A stretch of 64,000 bases of DNA from Pontibacter flavimaris (GCF_001907195.1 NZ_LVWA01000005.1:186001-250000); one strand, 5' to 3'. Numbered from the stretch's first letter, positions 35,646 to 44,582 are shown. Numbers and translations are program-made. Notes: a model not told the origin generated them from the sequence alone.

Positions 35646-35719
35646 GGGCCTATAGCTCATTCGGTTAGAGCAACTGACTCATAATCAGTAGGTGGCTGGT
35701 TCGATTCCAGCTGGGCCCA
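35646..35719 (+). tRNA. tRNA with CAT anticodon (Met elongator or Ile2)
   Basis: A 74-nt cloverleaf. The acceptor arms GGGCCTA/TGGGCCC pair with one G-T wobble. The D arm is AGCTCATTCGGTTAGAGC, the anticodon stem CTGAC/ATCAG encloses CTCATAA, and the T arm GCTGG/CCAGC encloses TTCGATT. CCA is not encoded. The anticodon CAT could be elongator methionine, or isoleucine after lysidine modification; I cannot decide from the bases. It marks the left edge of the foreign island. Confidence 0.93.
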
Positions 35720-35730
35720 CGTTGATAATC

Positions 35731-35769
35731 AAGCACTTGCCTCGTTTATTCGAAGTAAGTGCTTTTTTA
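35731..35769 (+). terminator. Terminator after the tRNA
   Basis: Stem AAGCACTT/AAGTGCTT around a 22-bp loop, followed by TTTTAT. AAGCACTT recurs at 36154-36161 after the tRNA-like fragment. Confidence 0.75.
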
Positions 35770-36107
35770 TTTGCATACAATTTGCATACAAATTGCTTTA
35801 GGTGAGTATGCCGTTGTTTAATACAGTTTACCCACTCAGGAATAGTAAATGAAACAGTTCTACTGTTAAGTGATCAAAAACTCGGCAAAGTTATTTGGTT
35901 CTATTCAGTCAATATATAGCCGGATTCTGATCCATTTAGAAATTATGAAGACCAAGAAGATGCATCATATGTTTCTGAGAAAAGAAATTCTTATGTAATG
36001 TTAATGATAGATGATGTATGTGATATAATGGCTATCACTTTTCATACTGCTCGCACACCTTTGCCTCGACTAATAAATTTTGTATTCATGGGTAGCATGA
36101 AACTTCT
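35770..36107. other. A+T-rich junction sequence with decayed coding trace
   Basis: The sequence between the tRNA terminator and the tRNA-like fragment. It opens with a near-direct repeat, GCATACAATTTGCATACAAA, at about 35774. Around 35940-36050 a frame reads PDSDPFRNYEDQEDASY and NSYVMLMIDDVCDIM, which looks protein-like but lacks a proper start and is interrupted upstream. I regard it as a gene remnant of unknown kind. Confidence 0.4.
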
Positions 36108-36161
36108 AAGCAGTAGGTCTTTGGTTCGAATCCAAACGGGAACACCTGAAAACAAGCACTT
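36108..36161 (+). repeat. tRNA-3'-half-like fragment, possible attachment-site remnant
   Basis: AAGCAGTAGGT, TTTGGTTCGAATCCAAA (a good T arm), GGGAACACC and AAGCACTT occur in the same order as in the tRNA and its terminator (AGTAGGT, CTGGTTCGATTCCAG, GGGCCCAC, AAGCACTT). It is diverged and cannot form a full tRNA. It looks like a partial duplication, as left at integrative-element junctions. Confidence 0.5.
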
Positions 36162-36254
36162 ATAAAGTAAATTCAAGTCATTTCTAGCTCAAAATAGGTA
36201 TACACAGCATACTTACCGGTGGCCGTGTGCCAAAACGTGTGCATTGACTGGTGC

Positions 36255-36708
36255 AGACCAGACGCCAAGATCAGCATCATCTCCTACGGCAGGAAAGTTA
36301 GAACTACCAGGGATAATCTGTTGCCAATTTACCTACGCGTCACAATACGGACAGGTGGGTGGAGTTGAGCCCCTCCGCTATGTATCGCCCGCCATGTGGT
36401 CAATAGGGGCAGGCAAAGTAGAGGGCAATTCGGCGTAGGTCAGGAGCGTGAGCACATACCAAGACAACTTCAGGGCCAAGTCTATACCCTCCAACGGGAG
36501 CGACTGCAGGAAGGTACGTTCGTCACCATGGAGACATTTAAGGAGAAGTGAATGGAAAGAAAGGATAAGCCGTTGCTGCTGTTGAAGGTATTCAGCATGC
36601 AAAATGATCAAATGGGCAAACTGGTGGGAAGGCCAACGCCCTGGGAACTATAGTGCGCTACAGCACCTGCCTACAGCTCGGTATTGCTTTAATGGGTTAT
36701 TGGCTAAA
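36255..36708 (+). pseudogene. Tyrosine recombinase (integrase) remnant, frameshifted and truncated
   Basis: Pieces of the N-terminal arm-binding and SAM-like domains of a Bacteroidota site-specific integrase can be read in successive frames: KISIISYGRKVRTTRDNLLP and IYLRVTI, then RYVSPAMWS.GAGKVEGNS, then RSVSTYQDNFRAK, then VYTLQRERLQEGTFVTMETF. They continue with KDKPLLLLKVFSMQNDQMGK and finally GTIVRYSTCLQL. At least three frameshifts and an in-frame TGA separate them. The catalytic C-terminal domain (R...HxxR...Y) is absent: the remnant stops at the end of the neighbouring minus-strand gene. It lies directly beside the tRNA, where an element's integrase is expected. Confidence 0.8.
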
Positions 36709-36714
36709 GCAATC

Positions 36715-37899
36715 TTAGTTCAATATTGTTATTGTTTCAACTTGTAAACCTTTTTCAGCAACTCTGGTTATCGCCAATACTCTTGTGCCTTCAGCCAATG
36801 AAAATTTATTTACAAGCGCTGGAGGAACAAATGCATTACCACTATTGTCATTGGGGCTGAAAAAAGCGAAACCTTTAATATTTTTATTAATAATCACACC
36901 CTCAGATCCAGTATTCTCATTCATTGTGACCTCCTCTGGTATTGCAGATACCCACAAGGCTTTATTTGTTTCATAGTCATTGTTCTGATCTACATAGTAC
37001 TTGAACCAAATAAGTATATCCAGCAGCTTGAACGCTAAGCTATAGAGCAGGTAAGGAGTGTTGACCGTATTCCTGTATTCAGAAAGATTTGTCTTACTGC
37101 TATCCGCCTCTTGTGTTTCACTGTGTGAGGCCGCATTAGTAATCTCTAGTATAATTCTTACATGAGAGGCGATTAACTTTGGGAAGTGTGGTCGGGCAGC
37201 TTTTATCCCTAAGTACTTAACCTCTAGCCCCGACATAAACAGACTTGAAGCTGCTAAGATTACCTGTCCATGTTCATCAATGCACTTTGCATGACTAAGT
37301 CCGAAGCGGTGAGCACACCTGAACATCTTCTCAAGGATAATGCGGAGTTGATTGAAGTACAGTTCATCATCGATCTCGGCTTCTGGATTAGAAAAGCTTC
37401 TTAGTATTGCTAGCAGTGGTTCTAGTGCGCTTTGACCAATATAGGCTTCCGTACAGACGTCAAAAGCTGATTGATAACGATGCTTTATTTGTGTGTCTTC
37501 GAGCTTGTCTGCGGCTGCCTTGATATCTGTAAAAAGTTTCTCGTTATCCCTTGCTTTTACATAGTACTTCCCAAAGCCATCTTCAAACACACTACTCTCC
37601 ATGTAATCAGCCTGGCCAGTGAATATGAAGTAAGGGATTCTCTTCTTAGTAGATAACTGCTCAAGACGAAGAATGGAGGCTCTCAGCCCGCCTAGCCCAG
37701 GAACATCATCACCTACATTTTTTAAAACTTTTGCATCCAAAATTACTCCATCATACTTAGCGAGGTTTCTTTCAAGTTCATGCATGCCCTCCTCGTGAGT
37801 TGTGAAAGGGACTAGCCTTATGTCGCTGAATTCAGCATCTGAGATAACATCATCTTGCTTTTGATACTCATCGTCAATCCACAGTACAGTATACTTCAT
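36715..37899 (-). CDS. Receiver-domain protein with cold-shock-like C-terminus
   Basis: A 394-residue protein. The N-terminal 125 residues are a complete response-regulator receiver: acidic pair WIDDE at residues 8-11, phosphoacceptor Asp 55 (VILDAKV), Thr 94 (FIFTGQ) and Lys 115 (YYVKARD). A helical middle domain (about 130-310) is unrecognised. The last 65 residues (GVIINKNIKGFAFFSP, then NAFVPPALV) resemble a cold-shock/OB nucleic-acid-binding fold. There is no DNA-binding output domain of a usual regulator. It starts 3 bp after the methylase/kinase fusion gene, its likely phosphodonor. It is the last gene of the unit controlled from palindrome A. Confidence 0.75.
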   Translation of the reverse strand: MKYTVLWIDDEYQKQDDVISDAEFSDIRLVPFTTHEEGMHELERNLAKYDGVILDAKVLKNVGDDVPGLGGLRASILRLEQLSTKKRIPYFIFTGQADYMESSVFEDGFGKYYVKARDNEKLFTDIKAAADKLEDTQIKHRYQSAFDVCTEAYIGQSALEPLLAILRSFSNPEAEIDDELYFNQLRIILEKMFRCAHRFGLSHAKCIDEHGQVILAASSLFMSGLEVKYLGIKAARPHFPKLIASHVRIILEITNAASHSETQEADSSKTNLSEYRNTVNTPYLLYSLAFKLLDILIWFKYYVDQNNDYETNKALWVSAIPEEVTMNENTGSEGVIINKNIKGFAFFSPNDNSGNAFVPPALVNKFSLAEGTRVLAITRVAEKGLQVETITILN

Positions 37900-37902
37900 A
37901 GA

Positions 37903-40368
37903 TTATTGCTTAAAAAGTGGGAAAGAAATTTTAACTGAGACAGGGAAGTCGCTGTCTTCATCACTTATTAAATCAAACTTGCCATTGTAGTCTCTCACAA
38001 TTTGGGCTACATCAGCGCCTCCAATACCATTTTGTGCTGTATTGCCAGCCTTTTCACCTCTAATAGAATACAGGTTCTTGTTGAATCCCTTTGGAAGTGG
38101 ACAGCCGTTATTGGCAATCACTAAGATCAAAGATTCTGTGCCGGCATCATAACTAATATCAGTTTTGATAATATTTCCTTTTCGGGATCCGAAGCCATGG
38201 ACTTTGGCGTTCTCCACAATATTAGAAAACAGTTTAAAGAAGTCATCCTTGTTAATAATAACAAAAGGTTGAATGACACTCCTGTTGCCATTCTTGAGTG
38301 ACTCTTTGTCTATTTCAAGCCGAAATGAAAATAGCTCGGGATCTGCAAATAGGTGCTGGGCCTCTTTAACCAAATTAAATAAATCCAGCTGCTCAACAGG
38401 CTTTTTCGCCAGCTTTACCTCAAGAGAAGCTAAAAGCTCTGACATGAGCTTTACTTTGCCTTTAAGTGAGTTAAGGTGTTCTTCGACCGTTGTGCCAAGA
38501 GTTTCAGAGAATTTATCCGTTAAGCTTATAGCCTTGCCGTTATTCTTTAGGAGGAATTTATGGGTAGCGGCAACACCAGAGCTAATACCATTGAGGTACT
38601 GATTAAGAGAATGTCTAGCAGATGCAAATTCCCTGAACATCTCTAATCTCATCTGTGTAAGATCAGAGATGTGCTTCGCCTGTTCAGATGATTGCTTCGT
38701 TAATAGAGCCTGAATAAGCCTCTCTTTCTGTACCTCCAAGGGAGGAAGCTTAACTTTAACCTGAAAGAGATCTTTTTTAGAGATGTACGGTATTACTGCA
38801 CCAGTACGATACTTGGCAATCTGCTCAAGAACATAATCAGCCGAAAGCTCTTTTATCAAGTAACCTACATCAACACGCTGCTCGTCAATCTCACAGGCTA
38901 AGATGTCCTTAGTGGCGTAGATAATATCCCCCTTAAACTTAAAGTAAGTTGGTTTAAGGGTATTCCAGCGCACAGTTAGTAAAAGAGCAGACCTATCAAG
39001 GATATGAGCCTGTGGAGGTATCTCTGAAATCTCAACCTGCCTTGTGTCAAGGTAGAAGTTACCTGACTCTGCTTTCAGGTCTCGGAGAAGAATGAGCCTG
39101 CCTTTTGTTGCTGACTGTGGTTTTTTTCCTCGGACTTCTTTTAGCAGCTTACCAAGCTCTACAAGCGGTTCATCTGGCTTAACAGGTTCTATCTCTTCAA
39201 TAAAATAGCGGCCTGGGTGTAGGTTGTAATTATGTGTGGCTATTTCAGCATTACTGACCCTGCGCAAAAAGCCGTTAGACTCTTCTGCATTAGTGATTGC
39301 TGCATGTAGAGGGGCGTATTGGATGCGGCGCTCCTTGTTGGATACCCTTTCCACAAAATCATCAGCATTTATCAGTAGGACTTCACCTTTGTCAGCTTTT
39401 GCCTTATTGATTACCAAAAGAGCAAAGGGAATAGCTGTGTTTGACAGTATGCCACCTGGAAAAGAAATAACCATTTCCAACAGATCCTGTTCTATCAAGA
39501 GTTGCCTTATTTTTAACTCTACACCGCCTCTAAAGAGAAAGCCTTGTGGCAATACAGCAATAATCTTCCCTTCTTCCTTGAGGTCCTTTAAAGCTCTACT
39601 AATGAAGAAAGATTCGACTGTTTTGAAACGGCCAAATTCATTCTCATAACACGGAGCTAGTCTCATACCCATTGGAGGGTTTGCAACAATTAGATCATAC
39701 TTAAGAGAGGCGGGATTCCAATCATCAACTGAGTTGCCCAACTGATACTGATTTTCTGTGGCCTTACCATGAGCCAATAGCCGCAGTTGACCTAATGCCC
39801 AAGTTCTAGGGTCAATTTCCTGACCATAATAGGCGACATCTCTTTCCATAAGCACACCAAGAGAAGCCGGCCCAGCAAAAGGGTTATAAACCTTACCGCC
39901 AGCAGGAGTATTCGCTAGTGAAGAAACAAGCCTACTTAGTTCCAAAGGTTGAAGGTGCTGGCCACCAGCGCGTCCCTCAATCTTTGAAGCCCTATACAGT
40001 GAGCTCTCAAACAGCTCTTCAAAATGTTGCTGAAAAGACACCTCATCAAATGATGCCAGAAATCGGACTAGGTCTAGTAGGGTCGTATTAGAAAGCCTAT
40101 CTATAACTGGAGAGAGGGTCTCAAATACTAAGTCTAACTTTCCCTCAGTTGAAGCCACTCGGACATAGTCGAAAACGAGGTCCTTCAGTTGTGCCTTAAC
40201 ATCTGAAGGATTTCCTTCTAATATTCTGTCCAGTACTCCTGCTTTTCTTAAGAAGAAAAAGAATGGTACCAAGGAATAATCACTTGGAGATAATTCGTTT
40301 CTAAAAATATCGAAGGCTTGAAAAGCTTTTTTCTCAAATACTGGATAGGGCTCAACTTGAGATTGCAT
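37903..40368 (-). CDS. N6-adenine methylase/TRD/histidine-kinase transmitter fusion
   Basis: A protein of about 821 residues from the ATG at 40368 (MQSQVEPYPVF); the ORF reaches 40488 but that extension crosses the operator. Residues 100-420 form a type I HsdM-like N6-adenine methylase: SAM motif NPFAGPASLG (162-171) and catalytic NPPM (230-233). Residues of about 430-600 resemble an HsdS target-recognition half (KKDLFQVKVKLPPLEVQKE). A helical segment with a histidine-kinase-like H box (ASARHSLNQYLNGI) follows. The C-terminal HATPase has N box FSNIVENAKVHG, G1 VIANNGCPLP and G2 GIGGADVAQIV. A DNA-reading enzyme joined to a kinase transmitter suggests it signals DNA modification state to the receiver protein encoded next to it. 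Confidence 0.82.
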   Translation of the reverse strand: MQSQVEPYPVFEKKAFQAFDIFRNELSPSDYSLVPFFFFLRKAGVLDRILEGNPSDVKAQLKDLVFDYVRVASTEGKLDLVFETLSPVIDRLSNTTLLDLVRFLASFDEVSFQQHFEELFESSLYRASKIEGRAGGQHLQPLELSRLVSSLANTPAGGKVYNPFAGPASLGVLMERDVAYYGQEIDPRTWALGQLRLLAHGKATENQYQLGNSVDDWNPASLKYDLIVANPPMGMRLAPCYENEFGRFKTVESFFISRALKDLKEEGKIIAVLPQGFLFRGGVELKIRQLLIEQDLLEMVISFPGGILSNTAIPFALLVINKAKADKGEVLLINADDFVERVSNKERRIQYAPLHAAITNAEESNGFLRRVSNAEIATHNYNLHPGRYFIEEIEPVKPDEPLVELGKLLKEVRGKKPQSATKGRLILLRDLKAESGNFYLDTRQVEISEIPPQAHILDRSALLLTVRWNTLKPTYFKFKGDIIYATKDILACEIDEQRVDVGYLIKELSADYVLEQIAKYRTGAVIPYISKKDLFQVKVKLPPLEVQKERLIQALLTKQSSEQAKHISDLTQMRLEMFREFASARHSLNQYLNGISSGVAATHKFLLKNNGKAISLTDKFSETLGTTVEEHLNSLKGKVKLMSELLASLEVKLAKKPVEQLDLFNLVKEAQHLFADPELFSFRLEIDKESLKNGNRSVIQPFVIINKDDFFKLFSNIVENAKVHGFGSRKGNIIKTDISYDAGTESLILVIANNGCPLPKGFNKNLYSIRGEKAGNTAQNGIGGADVAQIVRDYNGKFDLISDEDSDFPVSVKISFPLFKQ

Positions 40369-40425
40369 AAGCAAAGAAAGAAAAGGGTTAGTGTTAGTCT
40401 TGATGTTACAAAGATGTGGGCAATG

Positions 40426-40444
40426 TGTGCAGCAGAAATGCACA
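40426..40444. promoter_or_regulatory. Palindromic operator A
   Basis: TGTGCA-GCAGAAA-TGCACA, 58 bp upstream of the methylase-fusion start. A CATCTTTG sequence resembling a -7 box lies between it and the gene, so the palindrome overlaps the expected -33 region. The same motif occurs at 44542, 49772 and 49859. Confidence 0.8.
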
Positions 40445-40550
40445 GTAGTTGGGGAAAGAGTTGGCAAAATCTTAGCAAGAGTTAGCACTCCGAGATAGAT
40501 AAGCTCTCTTGCACGTGCACATTAAAAGTATTTACTGCATAGCAGCACGC

Positions 40551-40865
40551 TTAACTAAACAATTGCTTTTTTAGTATGTCTCTGCGGAAGACAGGAGAAA
40601 CAATAATAATCTCTGCAGGTATATTCTCCAAGTCGTAATTTTTGCCTTCTACTCCTTTGAAATCGATAAGGCCTTTGCGATAAAGCCGGTTCCAGTCCTC
40701 TTTACTGTACCATGGGTCCACAGAGTGGTCAATATACATTCTCAGATTATCTAAATCTTCTTTTACAAGGCAGTACAGTAAAAAGAAGTCCCTTATGGTA
40801 ATTTTATGCTTAATACAGAGTTTTGTAATATTGTTAGTGTCAAGTTCCATAGGTAGTAGGTTCAA
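40551..40865 (-). CDS. Small protein of the island, unknown
   Basis: A 104-residue protein (or 99 from MELDTNNITK at 40850). It is helical with charged and aromatic residues (ITIRDFFLLYCLV, PWYSKEDWNRLYRKGLIDF) and could be a small winged-helix-like domain, but I do not recognise the family. There is no signal peptide or membrane helix. It is the last gene of the helicase/TPR unit, 25 bp after the TPR gene. Confidence 0.6.
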   Translation of the reverse strand: MNLLPMELDTNNITKLCIKHKITIRDFFLLYCLVKEDLDNLRMYIDHSVDPWYSKEDWNRLYRKGLIDFKGVEGKNYDLENIPAEIIIVSPVFRRDILKKQLFS

Positions 40866-40890
40866 GTAAGACTGCTAAATGTAAGTTATA

Positions 40891-42393
40891 TTAATCTATA
40901 CTTATTAACTTCCAGCCCCACTGTCCCTTCTTAGGATCGAAGGATTTCATTGCTTGTCCTTTGATGGTCATGCCAGCAGCCAGCTTATTCTTACTCACGA
41001 CCGTAGGGTGGAGGAATACATCGCCTACGAAGCCAAACTCCTTGCCTTCTGCAATTCTTACTTCACCCTCCACCTCCTTAAAGAACTGCTGCTTTAGTCT
41101 TTCATCGGTGCCCTTTGAGGCTGTGAATACTTTGTGCAGCCCGTCTTTGCTTCCACTCTGGAAACGTACATTTAGGGTGTCTCCAACGCGTACCTTGTCA
41201 ATGAGTCGGTCATACTTAAAGAAGCCCTGCTTGTCCTCAGAAGCTGTGAAATTCAGCATCTTCTTATCTGAGTTGACAAAGGTTACAAGCACACTCTCTT
41301 CCTCAACATCGCTGTACAGGAGGTTATCTGCCACATGAGTGTATCTCTTGTAGAAGTCATGGTTAGATTTTTTTGCAATAGCTCGCTTATACCATTCGGT
41401 CTTCTGCCAGCCTGTGAGAGTGTTGGATATAGACCAGCCCTTAGCAGTCCTGGCAGCCACTATCTTCTCTATTTCAGTTCTGGCCTCGTTGTAAAGCTCC
41501 TTAGCAATAAAGATGGTGGCCATTTTCTGACGAAGACTCACAAGCATTTCTTCGGGGCTATTGCATGTCAAAGCGCGACAGTAGCATGCTAAGATTTTCT
41601 CCTCATCGCCCTTGAAGGCTTCGCTTAATACATCCCACACCCAAAAGTCATTCCTTTTCTTTTTAGCAAAGGGAAGAATAGCAGAGAGCAGGTTTTCTTC
41701 ATCTCCTAAGGCTAACAATAACTTAGCCTTGTAATAAGCTGGGTACACATAGTTTGGATAGCTCTCCACTATCTGATCCAGCTTGGGCATGAACGCCTCT
41801 ACCTTCTCTTTGTTGAAGATTTCCTCTCCAAACATAGTATGCTTAGGCAAGAGTTGTTTGGAATAGGCAATATAGGCCTGCTCAGCAATTGCCATCATCT
41901 CTTTGCCATCAGGCATCTTGTCCTTCTGGTAATCCTCTTCTCTGAAGTTTTCCAGTCCCCACCAGTCAGCAAAAGCAATGTATTTATCTGTGTCCCTGTA
42001 GCCCTTATGGAATGCTTGAAATAGAGAGGTATACCACTTGGAGGGCTTTACCAGTGGAAGGGTACTTACTTTTGAAAATAGCGTATCCAGGCTACTCAAG
42101 TTTATGTTTTGGTGCCCGGTAATATGGCGGACAGCCTTAGCAATTACAATAGAGAGATTGTCATAAAGCATTTCCTCGCTTTCAGGCAGCTCGAGTGTTT
42201 CCAGTTCCTCCAGTTTTGCCAGAAACAGATTGAGGTTGCTTGCGGCCTTATCCAATTGGCTGTACAGTACCCAACTCAAGTTGCGTTTTGCCCACAGATT
42301 ATTAGGCTCAGCTTCTAACTCAGCTTTAGCCATGGCATAGGCTTCTTCTAATCTTCCGGATTGGCGTAACTCTTTTATTTCTTTAGCAGGCAT
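40891..42393 (-). CDS. TPR-like protein with C-terminal cold-shock-like domain
   Basis: A 500-residue protein. Residues 1-330 are helical repeats of TPR type (SGRLEEAYAMAKAELEAEPN, NLWAKRNLSWVLYSQLDKA). The C-terminus has two beta-rich OB-like segments; the last (EGKEFGFVGDVFLHPTVV) matches the cold-shock RNP pattern GFGF...DVFVH. It would therefore scaffold partners through TPRs and bind RNA or single-stranded DNA. Its start overlaps the end of the helicase gene by 11 bp, so the two products are probably made and used together. Confidence 0.7.
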   Translation of the reverse strand: MPAKEIKELRQSGRLEEAYAMAKAELEAEPNNLWAKRNLSWVLYSQLDKAASNLNLFLAKLEELETLELPESEEMLYDNLSIVIAKAVRHITGHQNINLSSLDTLFSKVSTLPLVKPSKWYTSLFQAFHKGYRDTDKYIAFADWWGLENFREEDYQKDKMPDGKEMMAIAEQAYIAYSKQLLPKHTMFGEEIFNKEKVEAFMPKLDQIVESYPNYVYPAYYKAKLLLALGDEENLLSAILPFAKKKRNDFWVWDVLSEAFKGDEEKILACYCRALTCNSPEEMLVSLRQKMATIFIAKELYNEARTEIEKIVAARTAKGWSISNTLTGWQKTEWYKRAIAKKSNHDFYKRYTHVADNLLYSDVEEESVLVTFVNSDKKMLNFTASEDKQGFFKYDRLIDKVRVGDTLNVRFQSGSKDGLHKVFTASKGTDERLKQQFFKEVEGEVRIAEGKEFGFVGDVFLHPTVVSKNKLAAGMTIKGQAMKSFDPKKGQWGWKLISID

Positions 42394-44506
42394 GCTGTGA
42401 GATTGTAGTTATTAATTGCTTTAGCTTTTCATCTTGCTCTCCCATAACAGACTTAGGGATAGCTCTTGTTAGCTGTGTCTTCCCATTGAAGTAGAATTGG
42501 ATGTAAGAACTAACTGCAGAAGTTCTAAAGTAATAGGTAACATAATAATTCGCGCGAGATTCTATGATATTCGTTATAAACACTCCCGCTGTATTACAGC
42601 TTTCCTGTACAATGGAAAACAACTTCTCCAGGTTCGGGTGTGATGGGGTATAATCAACCCTGAACTGCCTTTCATAAGGTTGATTAATGATAGATAAAAG
42701 ACTTTTTGCTTCTTCTGTTTCTGTTCCAAACAGAACGAAATCACTGAAAATGCCTGCCCCATCATGTGTTGCCTGGGCACGCAGTTCCTTGCCATCTACT
42801 CTGAAAAAATAAATCTCCATGTATGGTTTAGAATCAACCATATCAAGGGAAAAATGAGTGTCGGCGATTTTTTCAACTATCTCATGATACTTTAAACTCT
42901 TACAAGCATGAGAGTTTGCAGGATGGAAAGGAGAAGAAGGTATATTGTTAAACTGGATCGCCTCACTCGGCACTTTCCCAATTGGGCCAATAGGGGAAAA
43001 GGCAAGTTTGCTGAACGCCGTAAAATAAGGTGGATTAATATTGTAGCACTTGTCCTTTGCCCTGGTAATAGCTGTATAAGACCAGCGGAGTTGAGCATCC
43101 TTCAGCCCCGTGCGACCATAGTAGTCCACAAATACTGTGTCCCATTCACCGCCTTGAGACTTATGACATGTGATGGCATAGCCGTACTTGATACGCAGGG
43201 CATTGAAGTAAGGATCAGCCTTTAGCTGGTTCCGAAACTCCTCCGATCCTTCTCTACATGTAGCCAATCCCTGATCTTTTCTTCGTCTTTGTTCATCATT
43301 GAATCTAATAACAAAGTTGATGTACAGCGCCTTGAGTTCTGTTATTGTCAGGTCCGCCGCAGTGTTGTTCAAAAGGCTGTCAAAGACTTTGCACTTGATG
43401 TCTTCCGAGTGATTAGGAAGCTTGATAACGATGTCACGAAAAGTTAAGGTAACGGTTTTTTTTACCTTTTCGCGACCTTCCGTTACATAAACTGGAGCTG
43501 ATTGTGTATCGAGCCTCTCAGATACTGCTATAACTTGAGCCATATCTCCGTTATAGAGTTCTGTACCGTAGGTATGGTAGTTATTGTTATTGATCAGTAT
43601 AACATCACCAGCAACAATGTCCCGACAGGACGGGAATATCTTTTCACGGATAGCTCTGTTGTATGAAAGACATTGGGCATTACTAAAAGAGATTATCACC
43701 CCGTTACCTACTTCAGGAAGCGGGAAGTGATTAGTGTATCTTTCCGCTATCTCCTCAGCACTAGCTTTAACAAAATGCTTGTTATCGAAATCTAATTCTA
43801 GCTCAGTCCTGTCAGGGATTGCCATCAGATCTCTGAATTTCGCGGCATTGCGAAGGATAGGGTTCTCGGCTGCCTGGCGCATCACGGTCTTCATCTCAGC
43901 CTCGACCACCGTAATCTGGCGCTCTTCAAAAAAGCTCTTCTCGAATGCTAAGGATGTAGGATCAGTTACTGGTGGTAGCTGTGCCGGATCACCAACGAAA
44001 ATTATTTTGTTCTTGGTGGTCTTGATCTTTGAATAGGTGAGCAGGTCTGACAGCAAATGTCCTGTGCCAAAGGTGAAGAGCTCATGCTGAACCTTCTTCT
44101 CTGCAATCATTGAAGCTTCATCCACAATAATGACTCTTCCTTCTTCTATCTCATCTTTTATTGGGAAATAGTAGTGGTAAGACTTTTCTGCGACATCCTC
44201 TGAATCAACTTCTTTTAACTGTAGCTTCTCAAAGTTATAAACGCCCCGATGTATGGTCATTCCACGACCGGTTCTATCACGCAGCACCTTGGCAGCTCTG
44301 CCAGTTGGAGCCAGCATGGCAAAATCTTTCCCTATAACTTTTAGGTGTGCTACTAATCCTTTCAATATAGTAGTCTTACCGCTTCCAGCATACCCTTTCA
44401 ACATGAAGACTTGACTGTCGCTAGTCAGAAAGGATTCAATCCTTTCTAAAGCTGTTCTTTGGTCATCACTGAGTAAAAGTTGTTGGAAGTGGTAAAATAT
44501 GCTCAT
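42383..44506 (-). CDS. SF1B RecD/Pif1-like DNA helicase
   Basis: A 707-residue ATPase. Motif I is LKGYAGSGKTTILKGL near residue 40, Ia includes LAPTGRAAKVL, motif II is VIIVDEASMI and motif III VGDPAQLPPV. The C-terminal motor has motifs V/VI, YAITCHKSQGGEWDTVFVD and SYTAITRAKDK, of the UvrD_C_2/RecD2 kind. About 170 extra residues at the C-terminus (after about 540) are unrecognised. It would translocate 5'-3' on single-stranded DNA. It heads its own unit: a perfect -7 box (TACCTTTG, 44525-44532) and the palindromic operator at 44542-44560 lie just upstream. Confidence 0.88.
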   Translation of the reverse strand: MSIFYHFQQLLLSDDQRTALERIESFLTSDSQVFMLKGYAGSGKTTILKGLVAHLKVIGKDFAMLAPTGRAAKVLRDRTGRGMTIHRGVYNFEKLQLKEVDSEDVAEKSYHYYFPIKDEIEEGRVIIVDEASMIAEKKVQHELFTFGTGHLLSDLLTYSKIKTTKNKIIFVGDPAQLPPVTDPTSLAFEKSFFEERQITVVEAEMKTVMRQAAENPILRNAAKFRDLMAIPDRTELELDFDNKHFVKASAEEIAERYTNHFPLPEVGNGVIISFSNAQCLSYNRAIREKIFPSCRDIVAGDVILINNNNYHTYGTELYNGDMAQVIAVSERLDTQSAPVYVTEGREKVKKTVTLTFRDIVIKLPNHSEDIKCKVFDSLLNNTAADLTITELKALYINFVIRFNDEQRRRKDQGLATCREGSEEFRNQLKADPYFNALRIKYGYAITCHKSQGGEWDTVFVDYYGRTGLKDAQLRWSYTAITRAKDKCYNINPPYFTAFSKLAFSPIGPIGKVPSEAIQFNNIPSSPFHPANSHACKSLKYHEIVEKIADTHFSLDMVDSKPYMEIYFFRVDGKELRAQATHDGAGIFSDFVLFGTETEEAKSLLSIINQPYERQFRVDYTPSHPNLEKLFSIVQESCNTAGVFITNIIESRANYYVTYYFRTSAVSSYIQFYFNGKTQLTRAIPKSVMGEQDEKLKQLITTISQHAC

Positions 44507-44541
44507 GTTTTATCGATTACAAAACAAAGGTATAGAGCAAG

Positions 44542-44560
44542 TGTGCAGTCAATATGCACA
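44542..44560. promoter_or_regulatory. Palindromic operator B
   Basis: TGTGCA-GTCAATA-TGCACA, 36 bp upstream of the helicase start and about 10 bp upstream of a perfect TACCTTTG -7 box, so it would block the -33 region. Confidence 0.85.
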
Positions 44561-44582
44561 AGTAAATAAGCATTGGTTATTT

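Noticed and set aside
36238..36257. TGTGCA half-site near the integrase remnant as a fifth operator
   Set aside because: The second half reads GTGCAG rather than TGCACA and no start codon is placed downstream.
36244..36438. ORF of 64 codons read as an independent small gene
   Set aside because: Its second half is a piece of the frameshifted integrase remnant.
40510..40530. TTGCACGTGCACA palindrome as another operator
   Set aside because: Half-sites abut with no 7-bp spacer, and operator A already lies closer to the methylase-fusion start.
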